Assembly: GCA_030015575.1 (NCBI GenBank)
Contig: CM057337.1
Location: 337,662,583-337,726,582 of the forward strand
From: Agapanthus africanus
Lineage: Eukaryota > Streptophyta > Magnoliopsida > Asparagales > Amaryllidaceae
Direction of reading: 5' to 3'
DNA: 64,000 nt
Under the pieces are notes generated by a model. That model was not told the origin of the DNA. It saw only the letters and a program-made list of their open reading frames with translations, and searched no databases. Below are positions 34,100-45,825 of the stretch, piece by piece (within the stretch, counting starts at the first letter, position 1; each line of letters starts with the position of its first letter). The position numbers were made by a program, and so were the translations under genes.

Positions 34100-34430
34100 C
34101 TTTTCGATCGATCCATCAAAATCCCATACATCAGGCAACAACGGTTCTGCCTGACCCTTTCCCCGAGAGCTCAACACTCAAGTACAGTTTAAAAATATCC
34201 GGTACATACCCCAGCATCGATGGTCCGGCCGTAGAAGGGCAAACCCAAGCCTCACTAATGGCACCGTGGAATTTCCGTAAACCCTAAGGTTCAAGGGCGT
34301 TCTCATGGTCATTATATCGAGTTAGGGTTTCATTCTTCTAGAGGGTCCATAGAAATACCTGCATGTTCTTCCGAATACTTTAAACTTGGGAAAATGGGTT
34401 TTCTGATAATCGTTCGAATTTTTTAACTTC
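34100..34430 (-). other. Copia-leader-like module in GB
   Basis: On the minus strand GACCCTCTAGAAGA, CCTAACTCGAT, GCCCTTGAACCT, CCCTTCTACGGCCGGA and ATCGATCGAAAAGTTTAA appear in the same order and nearly the same spacing as in the C1 leader at about 19240-19590 (and in C2 at about 42900-43200). Confidence 0.75.
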
Positions 34431-34759
34431 ATCTGGATGGCATGTGAATACCGTTCGTCCGCACGCAAAACAATCCTTCAATCCTCAAGAATAACCAATA
34501 CCCTAATGGTTATCGCATTCAAGCCGTAGCTCCCTCAGCCAGTGCACCCGTGGTAACAGAAACCACCATCCGATATCGATGAAGATAGATCAAAGGAACG
34601 AATGAAATACGGTGCAAAGAAATGTACATCCTAAGGCTTCTTAAGCAGAGTAGCGTATCGTAAGTATGCCGCGGACCATAACCACGGTACGTTACTCTAT
34701 CTAAGTCGCCTACTCCATCAACCAAGGGTCACCTAGACTTATACAAGGTTAAACCTAGC

Positions 34760-34771
34760 GCTCTGATACCA
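34760..34771 (-). promoter_or_regulatory. GB primer-binding site (tRNA-Met)
   Basis: TGGTATCAGAGC on the minus strand, 4 nt inside the 5' LTR end, followed by GCTAGGTTTAACC as in GA. Confidence 0.9.
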
Positions 34772-34775
34772 ACTT

Positions 34776-35502
34776 TGTCACGACCCGAAAGTACGGAACG
34801 TGACCGACACTTAGATTACGAAACATCTAGAGGCGCAACATAACCTAAGTAAGCCGAAGCCCAGAAATCTAAACCATAAAAAAAAGAAGAAGTAAAAGAA
34901 AACATGAAGAAAATAAGTTTAAAAGTATCAGCAAATTTTCCCAAAAATTTCGGCAGAGTCTCCTCTGTAAAAACTGGCCCCAACCGGGTACAAATAAGAA
35001 TAAATACATACAAACAATAAAAAGCATCCCCAAACGGGACCTAGCTCAACGCCAACAGGCGGAAACAACCACACCAATGCACAATAATATACAACGCCAA
35101 AGGGCGAGGCTCAAAACTTAAAAGAAAAAAACCCTACCAGATATCATAATAATACAAGCGCGACTCTAAAGGTCGAAACAAATAAATGGTACAGTAATCT
35201 ATCAAGTAATACAAGTTTGGTTGATGGAGCTTTCTAAATACAAATGAAATAATAAAAATACAACGGCGGTCTAGATACAAATGGACCAACCTACCGTGCA
35301 AATCACCCGGAAAGAAATCATATGCCAGCAATCTGCCAAGGAACCCTGTACATCAACCTGTAATAAAATTTGGCACAACGGGGGTGAGTTGCCAACTCTT
35401 GAGTAAAAGACATCTACGAAAAGAAATCGAATGCACGACGCTATCCTAGGTTATAATAATACACTACTAAATCCCAATCATCTAGTAATGGCAGGGTAAT
35501 AC
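34776..35502 (-). mobile_element. GB gypsy 5' LTR, interrupted
   Basis: It corresponds to 28296-29022 of the 3' LTR with few differences. It is cut at GGGTAATAC by the C2 Copia LTR; the uninterrupted copy continues TACGTG at 29023. The remaining 3.9 kb of this LTR should lie beyond the C2 element but are not in the window. Confidence 0.9.
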
Positions 35503-37713
35503 TGTAGGGTTCCTAGGCACGCTAATGAGGTCTCACAAGGCATCAACCATGCCAATTTCAAATTTTACGGGTGCCGAGAAACCCTAATACGGATCGTTAA
35601 CTAGATATATAGGCGAAACAATGAAACTAGTTTACAACTAAACTAAAAGAACGGAAATACAACCTTTGTAGATCCGTTTCTCCACCTCCATAGCTCCATG
35701 ATGAAGTCCTCTCCGCTGTCCAAATCGAACCATGACTCTAGCATCGGCTTCATAGGAGAAAAAGCGGGCTAGGTCATCGATGACGATACCGAAGATGATC
35801 TACGTCAAGGCATCACTAGATCAAGCTCCACCTTCACCAAGCCATGAAAACTTGTGAAGGAAACACCCTATACTACTTGGCAAGAGGTAGAGGATGAAGA
35901 AATAGGAAGTGGGTTCACTTTAGAATTGGATTTCTCACTCATTTGCTCAAGTTGCCATTGATGGAGGCAAGCTTTTCTTCTTTGAAGATGAAGAAGAAGA
36001 AGAAGATAGAATATGATAAATCTTGTTCAAAAAGAATAATCAAATGAATACTTATCATATCCTAACCTTAGTTAGGTGTAGAGAATAGACCATGGTTAGG
36101 TTTAATGGTTTAGGGTTAAGCATGAGACAAAATGGTCATGTAGTCAAAGCTTCATGAAGCTTCAATTACAAACAAAGAAAGCCACCATTTTCTCTTTATC
36201 ATTTTCTTTTGCTAAAATAAACAAAATGGATAAATAAATGAATAAGTAAATGAAGCAAAATAAACCCTAACCATTGGTATAAACTATACACCAAACTATC
36301 ATGTATCATTAAACATGATACAATCAAATGCACAAAAGTATATCATATATACAATGTGCACATCAAGTGAGAAAATCCATCTTAAGTGAACCAATACTAG
36401 TTAATGCAAAGTAATATATCAAATATATAATTTTGCATTAAATCATTAAATCAACACTTGATTTAATGATCCGGTCATATCGCATATAACCGACTAATAT
36501 CAACAGTAACAACTTATCGAATCAACACTTGATCCGATAACCCGGCTATATCGCATATAACCGATCAATGTCACAAATCGCGAGAATCGAATACAGTATC
36601 ACATACTGGTATCATTCTCGGTCCCGCACATATCTCATATGCGCTCCTATTTCGTTTTGCTTGAGCCAGGAAACCTCTGTGTAGGATTCTAAAGACTCGT
36701 CAATACGCCGGCAGCAGGTGATGATCATATCAAACACCCATAAGCCGCAAGCGGTCTGCTAAACGTAACGTCCACCCGGGTATTGAGCGATCAGAAGATC
36801 GACGAGCAAGCCCGCTCATACTCCTGTGAATCCAACCAGTAACACTTACCATACAGTCCGGTCTGATCGTCTGATATGTCGCATATCTCGCCTAGGGGTG
36901 GTAAACGTCAGACCCCAATAGCTCGATAACTCATGTCGATATGAGGCCTATAACAGTTCGAGAAACTACTGGTAACACTTACCAGTAAATCTCAGCAACC
37001 CTGGCCAGGGATTTTCGGTTATAGCCAATCGAACACAACGCAACATCAACTCCCTATACCGGGAGAGACGAATCCCTTCCTATCGCTCATTGCCTCCATG
37101 TGACTCGGGACTGTACCCAAAAACCACCGTTTTGCACGCCCTCTTGGACGTGGTAAGGTGGAAATAAAAGCACAGCGGGAACCACACAAGACTCTATGAC
37201 GATCTCGGGTCAACAGACTACTCTGTACCAGTGTCACCAGAGAACTGCCATCTGACGTAAGGTATAATACCATCTGGGAGTTCTCGGCGAGTCCGTCCAG
37301 TGTACCCAGTCTCCACTGAGCACCCGTATATCATCTCTGATGTCAAACACCAATGGATATGGGATCATCCATCGCCCATCTGTATGGGTCGAGAAGGTAT
37401 ACGCTAGTCTACTCTGGTATATCGATGCCCCATCTCGATATACCCACGACTAGGGACTTTGAAGGATGTACTTATAGACTACCATGTCCCCACTAGTATG
37501 ATCCGCATCATAGTCCAGGTAGTCAAGTACACATCCTAAGGGCTTTACCAACATGTAACAGAGAGACAATCAGTGTACACGTTAAGGTAAAGATCAACCA
37601 GATAGCATACTATCATGTCGAGCAAGAAAGTCCTCCCTATATATGTCCAAGCACCCACTACAATATACATCCTATGTATAGCAATGGCCTCTAGGGCATA
37701 CATATAACTAACA
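35503..37713 (-). mobile_element. C2 Copia 3' LTR (2,211 bp)
   Basis: On the minus strand it starts TGTTAGTTATATGTATGCCC and ends CCTAGGAACCCTACA. It differs from the 5' LTR (43664-45380) at about 1.5% of positions in the part compared by eye. The dyad train at 36442-36644 is the most regular in the window, with perfect or wobble-only arms. Confidence 0.9.
36442..36644 (-). promoter_or_regulatory. GNG dyad train, C2 3' LTR
   Basis: On the minus strand: GCGCATAT-gag-ATATGTGC; GAGAATGATACCAGTAT with gtg and its complement (some unpaired bases); CGGTTATAT-gcg-ATATAGCCG; TTATCGGATCAA, gtg, TTGATTCGATAA; CGGTTATAT-gcg-ATATGACCG; ATCATTAAATCAA, gtg, TTGATTTAATGAT. The last two pairs repeat the design of the two before them. 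Confidence 0.75.
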
Positions 37714-40478
37714 ATCTCCCACTTGCACTAGGGCCATCTGTGTAGCAGTGGTTGTAGTATCTCATACTCAACCATCTCATAAAAGTCTCTCTCTGGGAAA
37801 GGGCCTTTGTGAGTGGATCCGCCGTGTTGTCTTCTGAGTCTACTCTCCTGACCTCGATCACCCTGGAGATCAACTATCTCCATGATCAGGTGATACTGCC
37901 TTAGAATATGTCTGGATCACTGATGGGACGGACGTTCCTTGGCATAAGCCACAACTCCATTATCACACAATGGGAGGAACTCAGTTCATCTCATGAACAA
38001 ATATACACCCAGACAGTCTCATTGGTAGCATCTTGAGTAGCGATGTTACCAGCCTTTATCGTCTAGTTTGCCATGGTATCTAGCTTGGAACTCTTCCAAC
38101 ATACCATCCCTTTACTGAGGGTAAAGACAATGCCTGTGACTGACATTCAGTCGTCCTTATCACCCTGGAACCCTTCCAGTGATTCTCCTCAGGATCGGTT
38201 GATACCATCTCACTACAACTAGTGAGAATCCTAACATCCAATTAGATCTATCTCATAGATCCAAAACCCAGGATTTAGGAGGTATCACTTTGATCCTATA
38301 TGGAGAATCATTGTGATAAGAGGAGATTGACCGAGCGTAGCATAGGAAACTCCTTCCCTATCAAGAGCATGATCCACGTACTCTACGAGGATCGTCACAA
38401 TACTCCCTACTACCTTTTTGTTTATACAAGATTCATCTACCATTTTGATGATGTCAAACTCTTTGACTAACACATCAAAACAGATGTTCCAACTCCGCGA
38501 TACCTGCTTTATCCTATAAAGCATCTTGTACACGTTTCCGCTGCTCCCACTATCTATGAAGCCCTCTGGCTGTGTACTTATAGACGTTCTCTTCTAAAAC
38601 ATCATTTAGAAAAGCAGTAATGACACCCAACCACCAGATATCGTAGTCATGGTATGTAGCCGTGGTAAGTAGGATCTGGATGGACTTAAGCATAGATCCT
38701 TAGAAGTGGTTTCATCATGATCCATATCTGGTCAATGATGCAAACCTTTAACAAGTCTAGCTTTGAAAGTCTCAACTTTTCCATGTACACCTAGTAATCT
38801 TCTCAAGATATACTTGCTCCTGATGGGGATTTAACCCTTCAGATATAGCAACCAAAGTCCATACTTTGTTGGTGTATAAGGATTCCATTTCAGATCGCTA
38901 AGCATCCAGCCATTCTTACAGAGTCCCACTCCTGATGGCCAGCTCGAAACTAGTTGGGTCATCATCTCATGATACAATCCTCGCTCCCACTGTCATAGAG
39001 TAACCGAAGTATCTCTCAGGTGCGTGAGAAAACCTACTAGATCGGCGGAGAGGCTGAGGTTCGTTGGTAACTATTGAATCCTTTGGTTTTATCAAATCAT
39101 CTGCTGTAGTTTGTATAGCTGGAACATTTCCAGTTCTACATAACTGACCTTGCCTCGAGCTTGTCCCGATTTTGCTTTTTGACATAGGCCGGACAACCCC
39201 AAATCTTAACTGACTTAAGATATGGGCTCTTCCCTTTCCATATCACATATGAAGTGGTAGGCAACTGATTTGATTCGAACCCTATTCAATAGGTATGCAT
39301 CTTCTCAAGTGCATAACTCCCAAAAGGGAAATAGGTAACTCAGTAGTACTCATCATAGAGCACACTTTATCATATAGGGTGTGATTGCTCCGCCCCGATA
39401 TACCATCGTGCTATGGTGTATACGGAGGAGTAATGCTGAGAGAGAATCTCATTCTCCTTTAGAATAGTCCAGGAATTCCGTGCTCAAGTATTCTCCTCCT
39501 TGATCTCATCAAAGGACATAATACTTATACCCGTATTGGTTCTCTACTTCTAACTTATATTCTGTGAACATCTCAAAAGGTTCTGACTTGTGTTTCAACA
39601 GGAACATATGTCTGAATCTCGAAAGATCATCAGAGAATGTAATGAAGTAAAAAGAACCGGTCTTGGTAATTATAGACAGGGGACCTACATACATCAACAT
39701 GTATCATCCCAAGAGTTCACTAACTCTTTCTCCGTTTCCAGTAAACGGAGCTATGGTCATCTTATCTCTATGACATGACTGGCAAGTTTCATAAGACGTA
39801 AATTCAAACTAATTTAAATATGCATCTATATTTAACTTCCGCTAGTCGGGTCGCATTGATATGACCTAGTCTACAATACCTCAAGAAGGATTCGTTCATT
39901 TCTGAACTCTTTCTCTTGTGTGTGTTCCGTATACTAAAGAACTGTAGTTTGATTTAGAACATCAATGCTTTTAGATAACGTGCCTGAACCGATCAACTCG
40001 TGATATAGGAAATGTTCAAAACATTATCCAACAATACAAAATTTTATCATTTCTTTACTGATAAAGAGACTGATATGATTTTGTATATCAGGTTCGGTAT
40101 CTAATAACATTCGTTCAGAATCAATGTATTGGTAATACAGGGTGACAGTGACCAACAGACTTGGCTGCAACATTTGCTCCGTTTTCTGCCTCATGAAACT
40201 TATCACCCGTTCTCAGTTCTCCACCTTTCTGTAGTCCTATGTAACAGATTACATATCTGGGATCCTGATCTGGTATCACATACCCAGGACGTAAAGCATA
40301 CTGAGAAACAGTTCTTTGTAATGAACACACCCGAAGATGATGCATCAGCATGCACTCTCTTCGTTTGGGCGGCACGGGAATTCTGGTAATCCCCAATTTC
40401 CTGCTCTGCCTTATAACAATTATAAGTTGGAGCGGGACCAACGTTCCCCAGCTCAGAATAACAAGCGGGTTCGGTCAA
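37714..40478 (-). pseudogene. C2 Copia pol remnants
   Basis: A PPT (37714-37723) is followed, reading upstream, by the C-terminal RNase H signature RVDSEDNTADPLTKAL (about 37800-37860), RT (38285-39185) with YRIKQVSRSWNICFD and an altered active site Y-V-D-H at about 38380, integrase pieces (39509-40000; MLMYVGPLSIITKTGSFYF) and protease (40203-40478; SWVCDTRSGSQICN, where the active-site Gly is replaced by Arg). Several stops, such as those flanking EWLDA, are the same as in C1. The lineage therefore inherited a dead pol. Confidence 0.85.
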
Positions 40479-40942
40479 TATTCGTATTATTAGCTTGATT
40501 AAGGCGTGATATGGTCGCTACCTGGAGAGAGAGAGAAGAAAACACTCAGCGTGCGCTCTTGCAAGAATAGATTGGTTATTATTTTATCTAATCAGGATGG
40601 CTCCCACTGCTTTTTATCAAATCTTCCTTCAAACCCTAAAAGGAAAGACTAGCCGGGATTAATTACACACTACAAGTTCGCCAATCTTTCAGCCAGGCCA
40701 GTGTCGGTACTTTGAGGGAGGTCCCCCGTGCTTTCACACGAACCTAATTAATGTAAACCTCGTTTTCCCAGAGGTGTAACCTCGTTAACACCTTTCTAGA
40801 CACCTACTTGATCGGCTAATTGTAATGTGTAAAACTCTCCCAGGAGTAACTCTTACTCGCAGCGGATATCGGGATCCAACTATCTCATAGAAGGTATGCA
40901 ATCTCAATTTCAACACTTGAAATTCCCGATAATATTTTGCCC

Positions 40943-41163
40943 CTAGCGTCCTATGACCTTGACACAGGCCAACAAACCATAGTCCGCTAGTCAAGTTCAA
41001 CCCGTCATTTCTTGATTGAATTAAACCCACCCGCACGACCCTTGACGCAGGCCAACAAAGTCGCACGACTACCCTAATCCAATCTGCATCATATGCATAA
41101 GCAGATAAATACTAGTTAGCTACCGCACACTATGCCTTGACGCAGGCCAACAAACGTAGCACG
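40943..41163 (-). other. Three tandem motif hairpins in C2 leader
   Basis: The motif here is TTTGTTGGCCTGCGTCAAGG (one T for C in the copy at 40943-40990). The arms are CTAGCG-GA-CTATG with CATAG-GA-CGCTAG (40943-40990), GTGCGAC with GTCGTGC (41031-41068), and GTGCTACG against CATAGTGT with one mismatch (41124-41163). TTGGC and GTCAA inside the motif can pair. Copies are at 59149-59196, 59237-59274 and 59328-59367. Confidence 0.75.
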
Positions 41164-43379
41164 AATACTAACTACTACTTATCTGAAATGACGGAGGGCT
41201 ACGGCAGGTTTTTCTGAAAACCTATTGCGTAATGAACTTGATATCGTTGTAGGATCGAATGAATTTTGAAATGGAGTGTCTTTGAGGCTTTTCTAGTTTT
41301 GCTAAAGGAGTCACTCCCGGTGAAGGGATCGTCGGTCCTTTTCTCGTCGAATGAGGTGCGGGATATATCATATATATCACTGTGCAAAGTAAAAACTCTT
41401 AAAAGCAATCAAAAGACAAACCGAGTGTGTAGCATCAGCCAGTTATTGCTAAAGGAGTCACTCCCGGTGAAGGGATCTCGGTCCTTTCCTCATCGAATAA
41501 GGTGCAGGATATATCATATATACCGCTGTGCAAAGCAAGAACTGTAGCTACCTGTTTTATTTTGAAATTTGATTCTACAACATCTTAGGTTTCTTTTACT
41601 TTCATTAATCTCATTAATGAAGTCCCATCATTTATGTACCTAAACATCACAGATAAATACGACGTACACTTATGCCATCCGTATTCGCCTCGATGTCCCC
41701 TCGTGCACCGTTAGGTTAGGTAACTAACGGCAGAGCGGGGCAGGGCTAGCGCGGGTGTAAAACATAAGTAACATCTATATAATATATCATATATACTATA
41801 TACAGTATCCATCACAGAACATCACATGATCACATCACATATATCGCAGCAGAAGAAACATATGAAATATTGGATATACTAGGACGTCCGTGTTTTCAAT
41901 ACGAGCCAGTATAAAACATGGATTCCACGGTCGTGATGAATAACCAAACCCACACCCCTAGACCCCTACGAGAGCTGCAAGCAACCCTACCAATTCTAGA
42001 GTTAGGAGACCCGGACTCGACTCCTCGAGTTGGTCTCCCACTGGACTCCAGAACCCGGTTACTTGTGCCCTCCTCCTTAGGTCTATCCTAGTGCGGAAAA
42101 GTAAATAATATACAAACGGTGACATCTTCCGCAACCTGGAAGTGCCCCAAATAAAAGAATATTACATACAAGTTTTTACATGAATGAAAATGAAAACACT
42201 CATCTCACATAAAAAAAACCCCGGCTATTCAAACACGACGATCCAATATAACATATCCAGCAACATATAACATCACACGTCATCAACGTAAGTAAATATG
42301 CGCATCCCAATTGTCGTTGACATATAGCAACGAAACCGACGATATCACATATTACACTTACGGTCACAGAAAAGAAAGTGTAAAACTACAACAGTTGGAA
42401 TCCGCAACCTCCTTAGACATCACATGCCTAATCAAATGAATTACTTAGACATCGCATGCCTAACAATTATAAACCCCGCATTTTAGTCTCATTATCGAAA
42501 ACTCTTTTCAATATTAAGTCGGGTAATTCAACAAGATTCCCGACATACTGATCGAATGCTCGTCGCAAACTTTAGTAGGCGGCCGCACCCCCGATACCGT
42601 CGACGAAGTGCACCAAGGCGGAACACCGCTGCCGCGAGCACCCGAACGGATGCTTTCGGCGATGGGGTTCTCCTACAGTCACTTGGTCGGGGCTATGGAG
42701 TGAGGCTGTCTATTAAGTTTACCCGGTGAGTATCCGCGTACGCTACGTGATTGCGACGGACTTTTGATCACATCAAAATTCTGTGGCAACCGATAAAGTG
42801 AGACTAAACTGCTATGTTTATAACATTCATTCAGTTATCTCATAACTGTTTGTGAATTCCAATTATTGTATCACATTCCGGATAAATAGAAAATGTTAAA
42901 CTTTTCGATCGAACAAACGAACACCCAAGTTTTCCCGAAACAGATCAACACATGAAATAAGTTCAAAGACATTCACTTCATGCCTCAGTACCAACGGTCC
43001 AGCCGTAGAAGGGTCAAGCCAACGCCTCACATGTGGCACGCCGTACTGCCCCAAACCCGAAGGTTCAAAGGGCAGTTCAAGACGGTCACATAATCGAGTT
43101 AAGGTTTGTTGTCTTCTAGAGGGACCATCGCGTTACTTGCACTACTTAGAACGTCGTTAAACTACGGAAAAGTCGAACACTTGGAAATTTTCCGGCAGGG
43201 GAAAAGTTGGGTATTTATATCCGGTCGAACTTTTTAACATATTCAAAAATTATCCGGAATCCACATAGACAAAATCTGATAATCCGATCGAATCATCGAA
43301 TCCCCAAAACAACCCCAGAAAATTCAACCCTTGAATAAATATTAAAAATTCCCATAAAACTCAGCATTTAAATAAAGAA

Positions 43380-43501
43380 GTTACTGTGCAAAAATGGTTG
43401 ACTGAAGAGACTAAATGAGTGCGGAACCACCGCAATAGGCGGCTAATGCCGCGGTTCCGCCGCGCTTTAGACAGATCATTAGGTAATTTTTGCACCGTAA
43501 T
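43380..43501 (-). other. GC-rich leader hairpin (C2)
   Basis: Outer arms GTTACTGTGCAAAAAT (43380-43395) and ATTTTTGCACCGTAAT (43486-43501) pair with one mismatch and one wobble. The inner arms GCGGAACCACCGC and GCCGCGGTTCCGC pair as well. It has the same position after the PBS as in C1 but a different sequence. A copy is at 61584-61705. Confidence 0.75.
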
Positions 43502-43650
43502 TCTTAGAATTTCCTGCTGAATTTTTTAAGCATTTTTAATTTGGAAAAAACCACTTTTTCAGAAAAAGTCCAGAGAGGGTTAAAAGTTAAGGTTTCGGGG
43601 TTCGATCGGGTTTCTAACATCGTCTACGCATCGCCTAAGGCTCTAGCTAG

Positions 43651-43662
43651 GCTCTGATACCA
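43651..43662 (-). promoter_or_regulatory. C2 primer-binding site (tRNA-Met)
   Basis: TGGTATCAGAGC on the minus strand, one base inside the 5' LTR end. A copy is at 61855-61866. Confidence 0.95.
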
Positions 43663-43663
43663 C

Positions 43664-45380
43664 TGTAGGGTTCCTAGGCACGCTAATGACGTCTCACAAG
43701 GCATCAACCATGCCAATTTCAAATTTTACGGGTGCCGAGAAACCCTAATACGGATCGTTAACTAGATATATTGGCGAAACAATGAAACTAGTTTACAACT
43801 AAACTAAAAGAACGGAAATACAACCTTTGTAGATCCGTTTCTCCACCTCCATAGCTCCATGATGAAGTCCTCTCCGCTGTCCAAATCGAACCATGACTCT
43901 AGCATCGGCTTCATAGGAGAAAAAGCGGGCTAGGTCATCGACGACGATGCCGAAGATGATCTACGTCGAGGCATCACTAGATCAAGCTCCACCTTCACCA
44001 AGCCATGAAAACTTATGAAGGAAACACCCTATACTACTTGGCAAGAGGTAGAGGATGAAGAAATAGGAAGTGGGTTCACTTTAGAATTGGATTTCTCACT
44101 CATTTTCTCAAGTTGCCATTGATGGAGGCAAACTTTTCTTCTTTGAAGATGAAGAAGAAGAAGAAGATAGAATATGATAAATCTTGTTCAAAAAGAATAA
44201 TCAAATGAATACTTATCATATCCTAACCTTAGTTAGGTGTAGAGAATAGACCATGGTTAGGTTTAATGGTTTAGGGTTAAGCATGAGACAAAATGGTCAT
44301 GTAGTCAAAGCTTCATGAAGCTTCAATTACAAACAAAGAAAGCCACAATTTTCTCTTTATCATTTTCTTTTGCTAAAATAAAAAAAATGGATAAATAAAT
44401 GAATAAATGAATAAGTAAATGAAGCAAAAGAAACCCTAACCATTGACCAACCATGGTTTAAACTATACACCAAACTATCATGTATCATCAAACATGATAC
44501 AATCAAATGCACAAAAGTATATCATATATACAATGTGCACATCAAGTGAGAAAATCCATCTTAAGTGAACCAATACTAGTTAATGCAAAGTAATATATCA
44601 AATATATAATTATACATTAAATCATTAAATCAACACTTGATTTAATGATCCGGTCATATCGCATATAACCGACTAATATCAACAGTAACAACTTATCGAA
44701 TCAACACTTGATCCGATAACCCGGCTATATCGCATATAACCGATCAATGTCACAAATCGCGAGAATCGAATACAGTATCACATACTGGTATCATTCTCGG
44801 TCCCGCACATATCTCATACGCGCTCCTATTTCGTTTTGCTTGAGCCAGGAAACCTCTGTGTAGGACTCTAAAGACTCGTCAATACGCCGGCAGCAGGTGA
44901 TGATCATATCAAACACCCACAAGCCGCAAGCGGTCTGCTAAACGTAACGGCCACCCGGGTATTGAGCGATTAGAAGATCGACGAGCAAGCCCGCTCATAC
45001 TCCTGTGAATCCAACCAGTAACACTTACCGTACAGTCCGGTCTGATCGTCTGATATGTCGCATATCTCGCCTAAGGGTGGTAAACGTCAGACCCCAATAG
45101 CTCGATAAGTCGTGTCGATATGAGGCCTATAATAGTTCGAGAAACTACTGGTAACACTTACCAGTAAATCTCAGCAACCCTGGCCAGGGATTTCCGGTTA
45201 TAGCCAATCGAACACAGCGCAACATCAACTCCCTATACCGGGAGAGACGAATCCCCTCCTATCGCTCATTGCCTCCATGTGACTCGGGACTATACCCAAA
45301 AACCACCATTTTGCACGCCCTCTTGGACGTGGTAAGGTGGAAATCAAAGCACAGCGGGAACCACACAAGACTCTATGACA
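43664..45380 (-). mobile_element. C2 Copia 5' LTR, truncated
   Basis: It is colinear with 35503-37210 of the 3' LTR, then stops at ACTCTATGAC, about 500 bp short of the LTR start. Plus-strand Copia coding sequence follows at once. The dyad train is at 44621-44823. Confidence 0.9.
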
Positions 45381-45825
45381 CCATACTAAAAAGTTTTAGT
45401 ATGGAAGAATCCAAGCGTGGGAACCAACCCATGATCTCTGGACTCACTCTTTCCAAAGAGATGTCTCCCAAGACTTATTTGTAGAGAGCTCGCATGCAAG
45501 GGATACCCTATGCTTCGGCAGTAGGCTTTATCATGTATGCGATGCTATGTACCAGACCCGATGTAGCATACTCTCTAAGTGTAGTGAGTCGGTATCAAGC
45601 AGATCCTGGAGAGAGTCATTGGACAGCTGTGAAGAACATTCTCAAGTACTTGCGAAGGACTAGAGACATGTTCTTGGTGTATGGTAACGGAGAACTTCGG
45701 GTGGAGTCCTTTACCGATTCCAGCTTCCAAAGTGATAAGGACGACTCTAAGTCGCACTCGGGATTTGTCTTTACCCTCATTGGAGGGGCGGTATGTTGGA
45801 AGAGTTCTAAACAGGATATCGTTGC
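45380..45825 (+). pseudogene. Copia RT end/RNase H fragment, nearly intact
   Basis: About 148 codons in one frame, with a single TAG at about 45482. It reads TILKSFSMEESKRGN, PYASAVGFIMYAMLCTRPD, HWTAVKNILKYLRRTRDMF and VESFTDSSFQSDKDD, the RNase H core with catalytic Asp residues, and ends KSSKQDIVA. It is the region missing from C1 and C2 pol. It is broken on the left at a junction with the C2 LTR and on the right by the C1 LTR inserted after GTTGC. It comes from a much better preserved Copia element and could represent the helper lineage. Copied at 63584-64000. Confidence 0.85.
45381..45404. repeat. 24-nt perfect palindrome at a junction
   Basis: CCATACTAAAA and TTTTAGTATGG are perfect complements separated by AG, starting one base after the end of the truncated C2 LTR. 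They fall within codons of the Copia fragment. Copied at 63585-63608. Confidence 0.9.

Larger units (their letters stand above)
32904..34775 (-). mobile_element. GB internal region without gag or pol
   Basis: Only 1,872 bp lie between the PBS and the LTR, far less than the 4-6 kb of an autonomous gypsy element. No gag, protease, RT, RNase H or integrase motif was seen in any frame. Reading on the minus strand it holds a GA-like leader start, a segment related to the Copia leader (34100-34430), and a low-complexity dyad-rich stretch (33400-33660) before the PPT. It fits a non-autonomous large derivative that needs proteins from a related gypsy element. The 108-codon frames at 33401-34010 on the plus strand follow from the repeats. 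Confidence 0.8.
40479..43650 (-). other. C2 structured leader in place of gag
   Basis: It parallels the C1 leader (18829-22003) feature by feature: three motif hairpins (40943-41163), the two 90-bp repeats, the compound hairpin (41994-42054), the GB-like segment and the GC hairpin (43380-43501). No gag was recognised. The part 40701-43650 is duplicated at 58907-61854. Confidence 0.7.
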
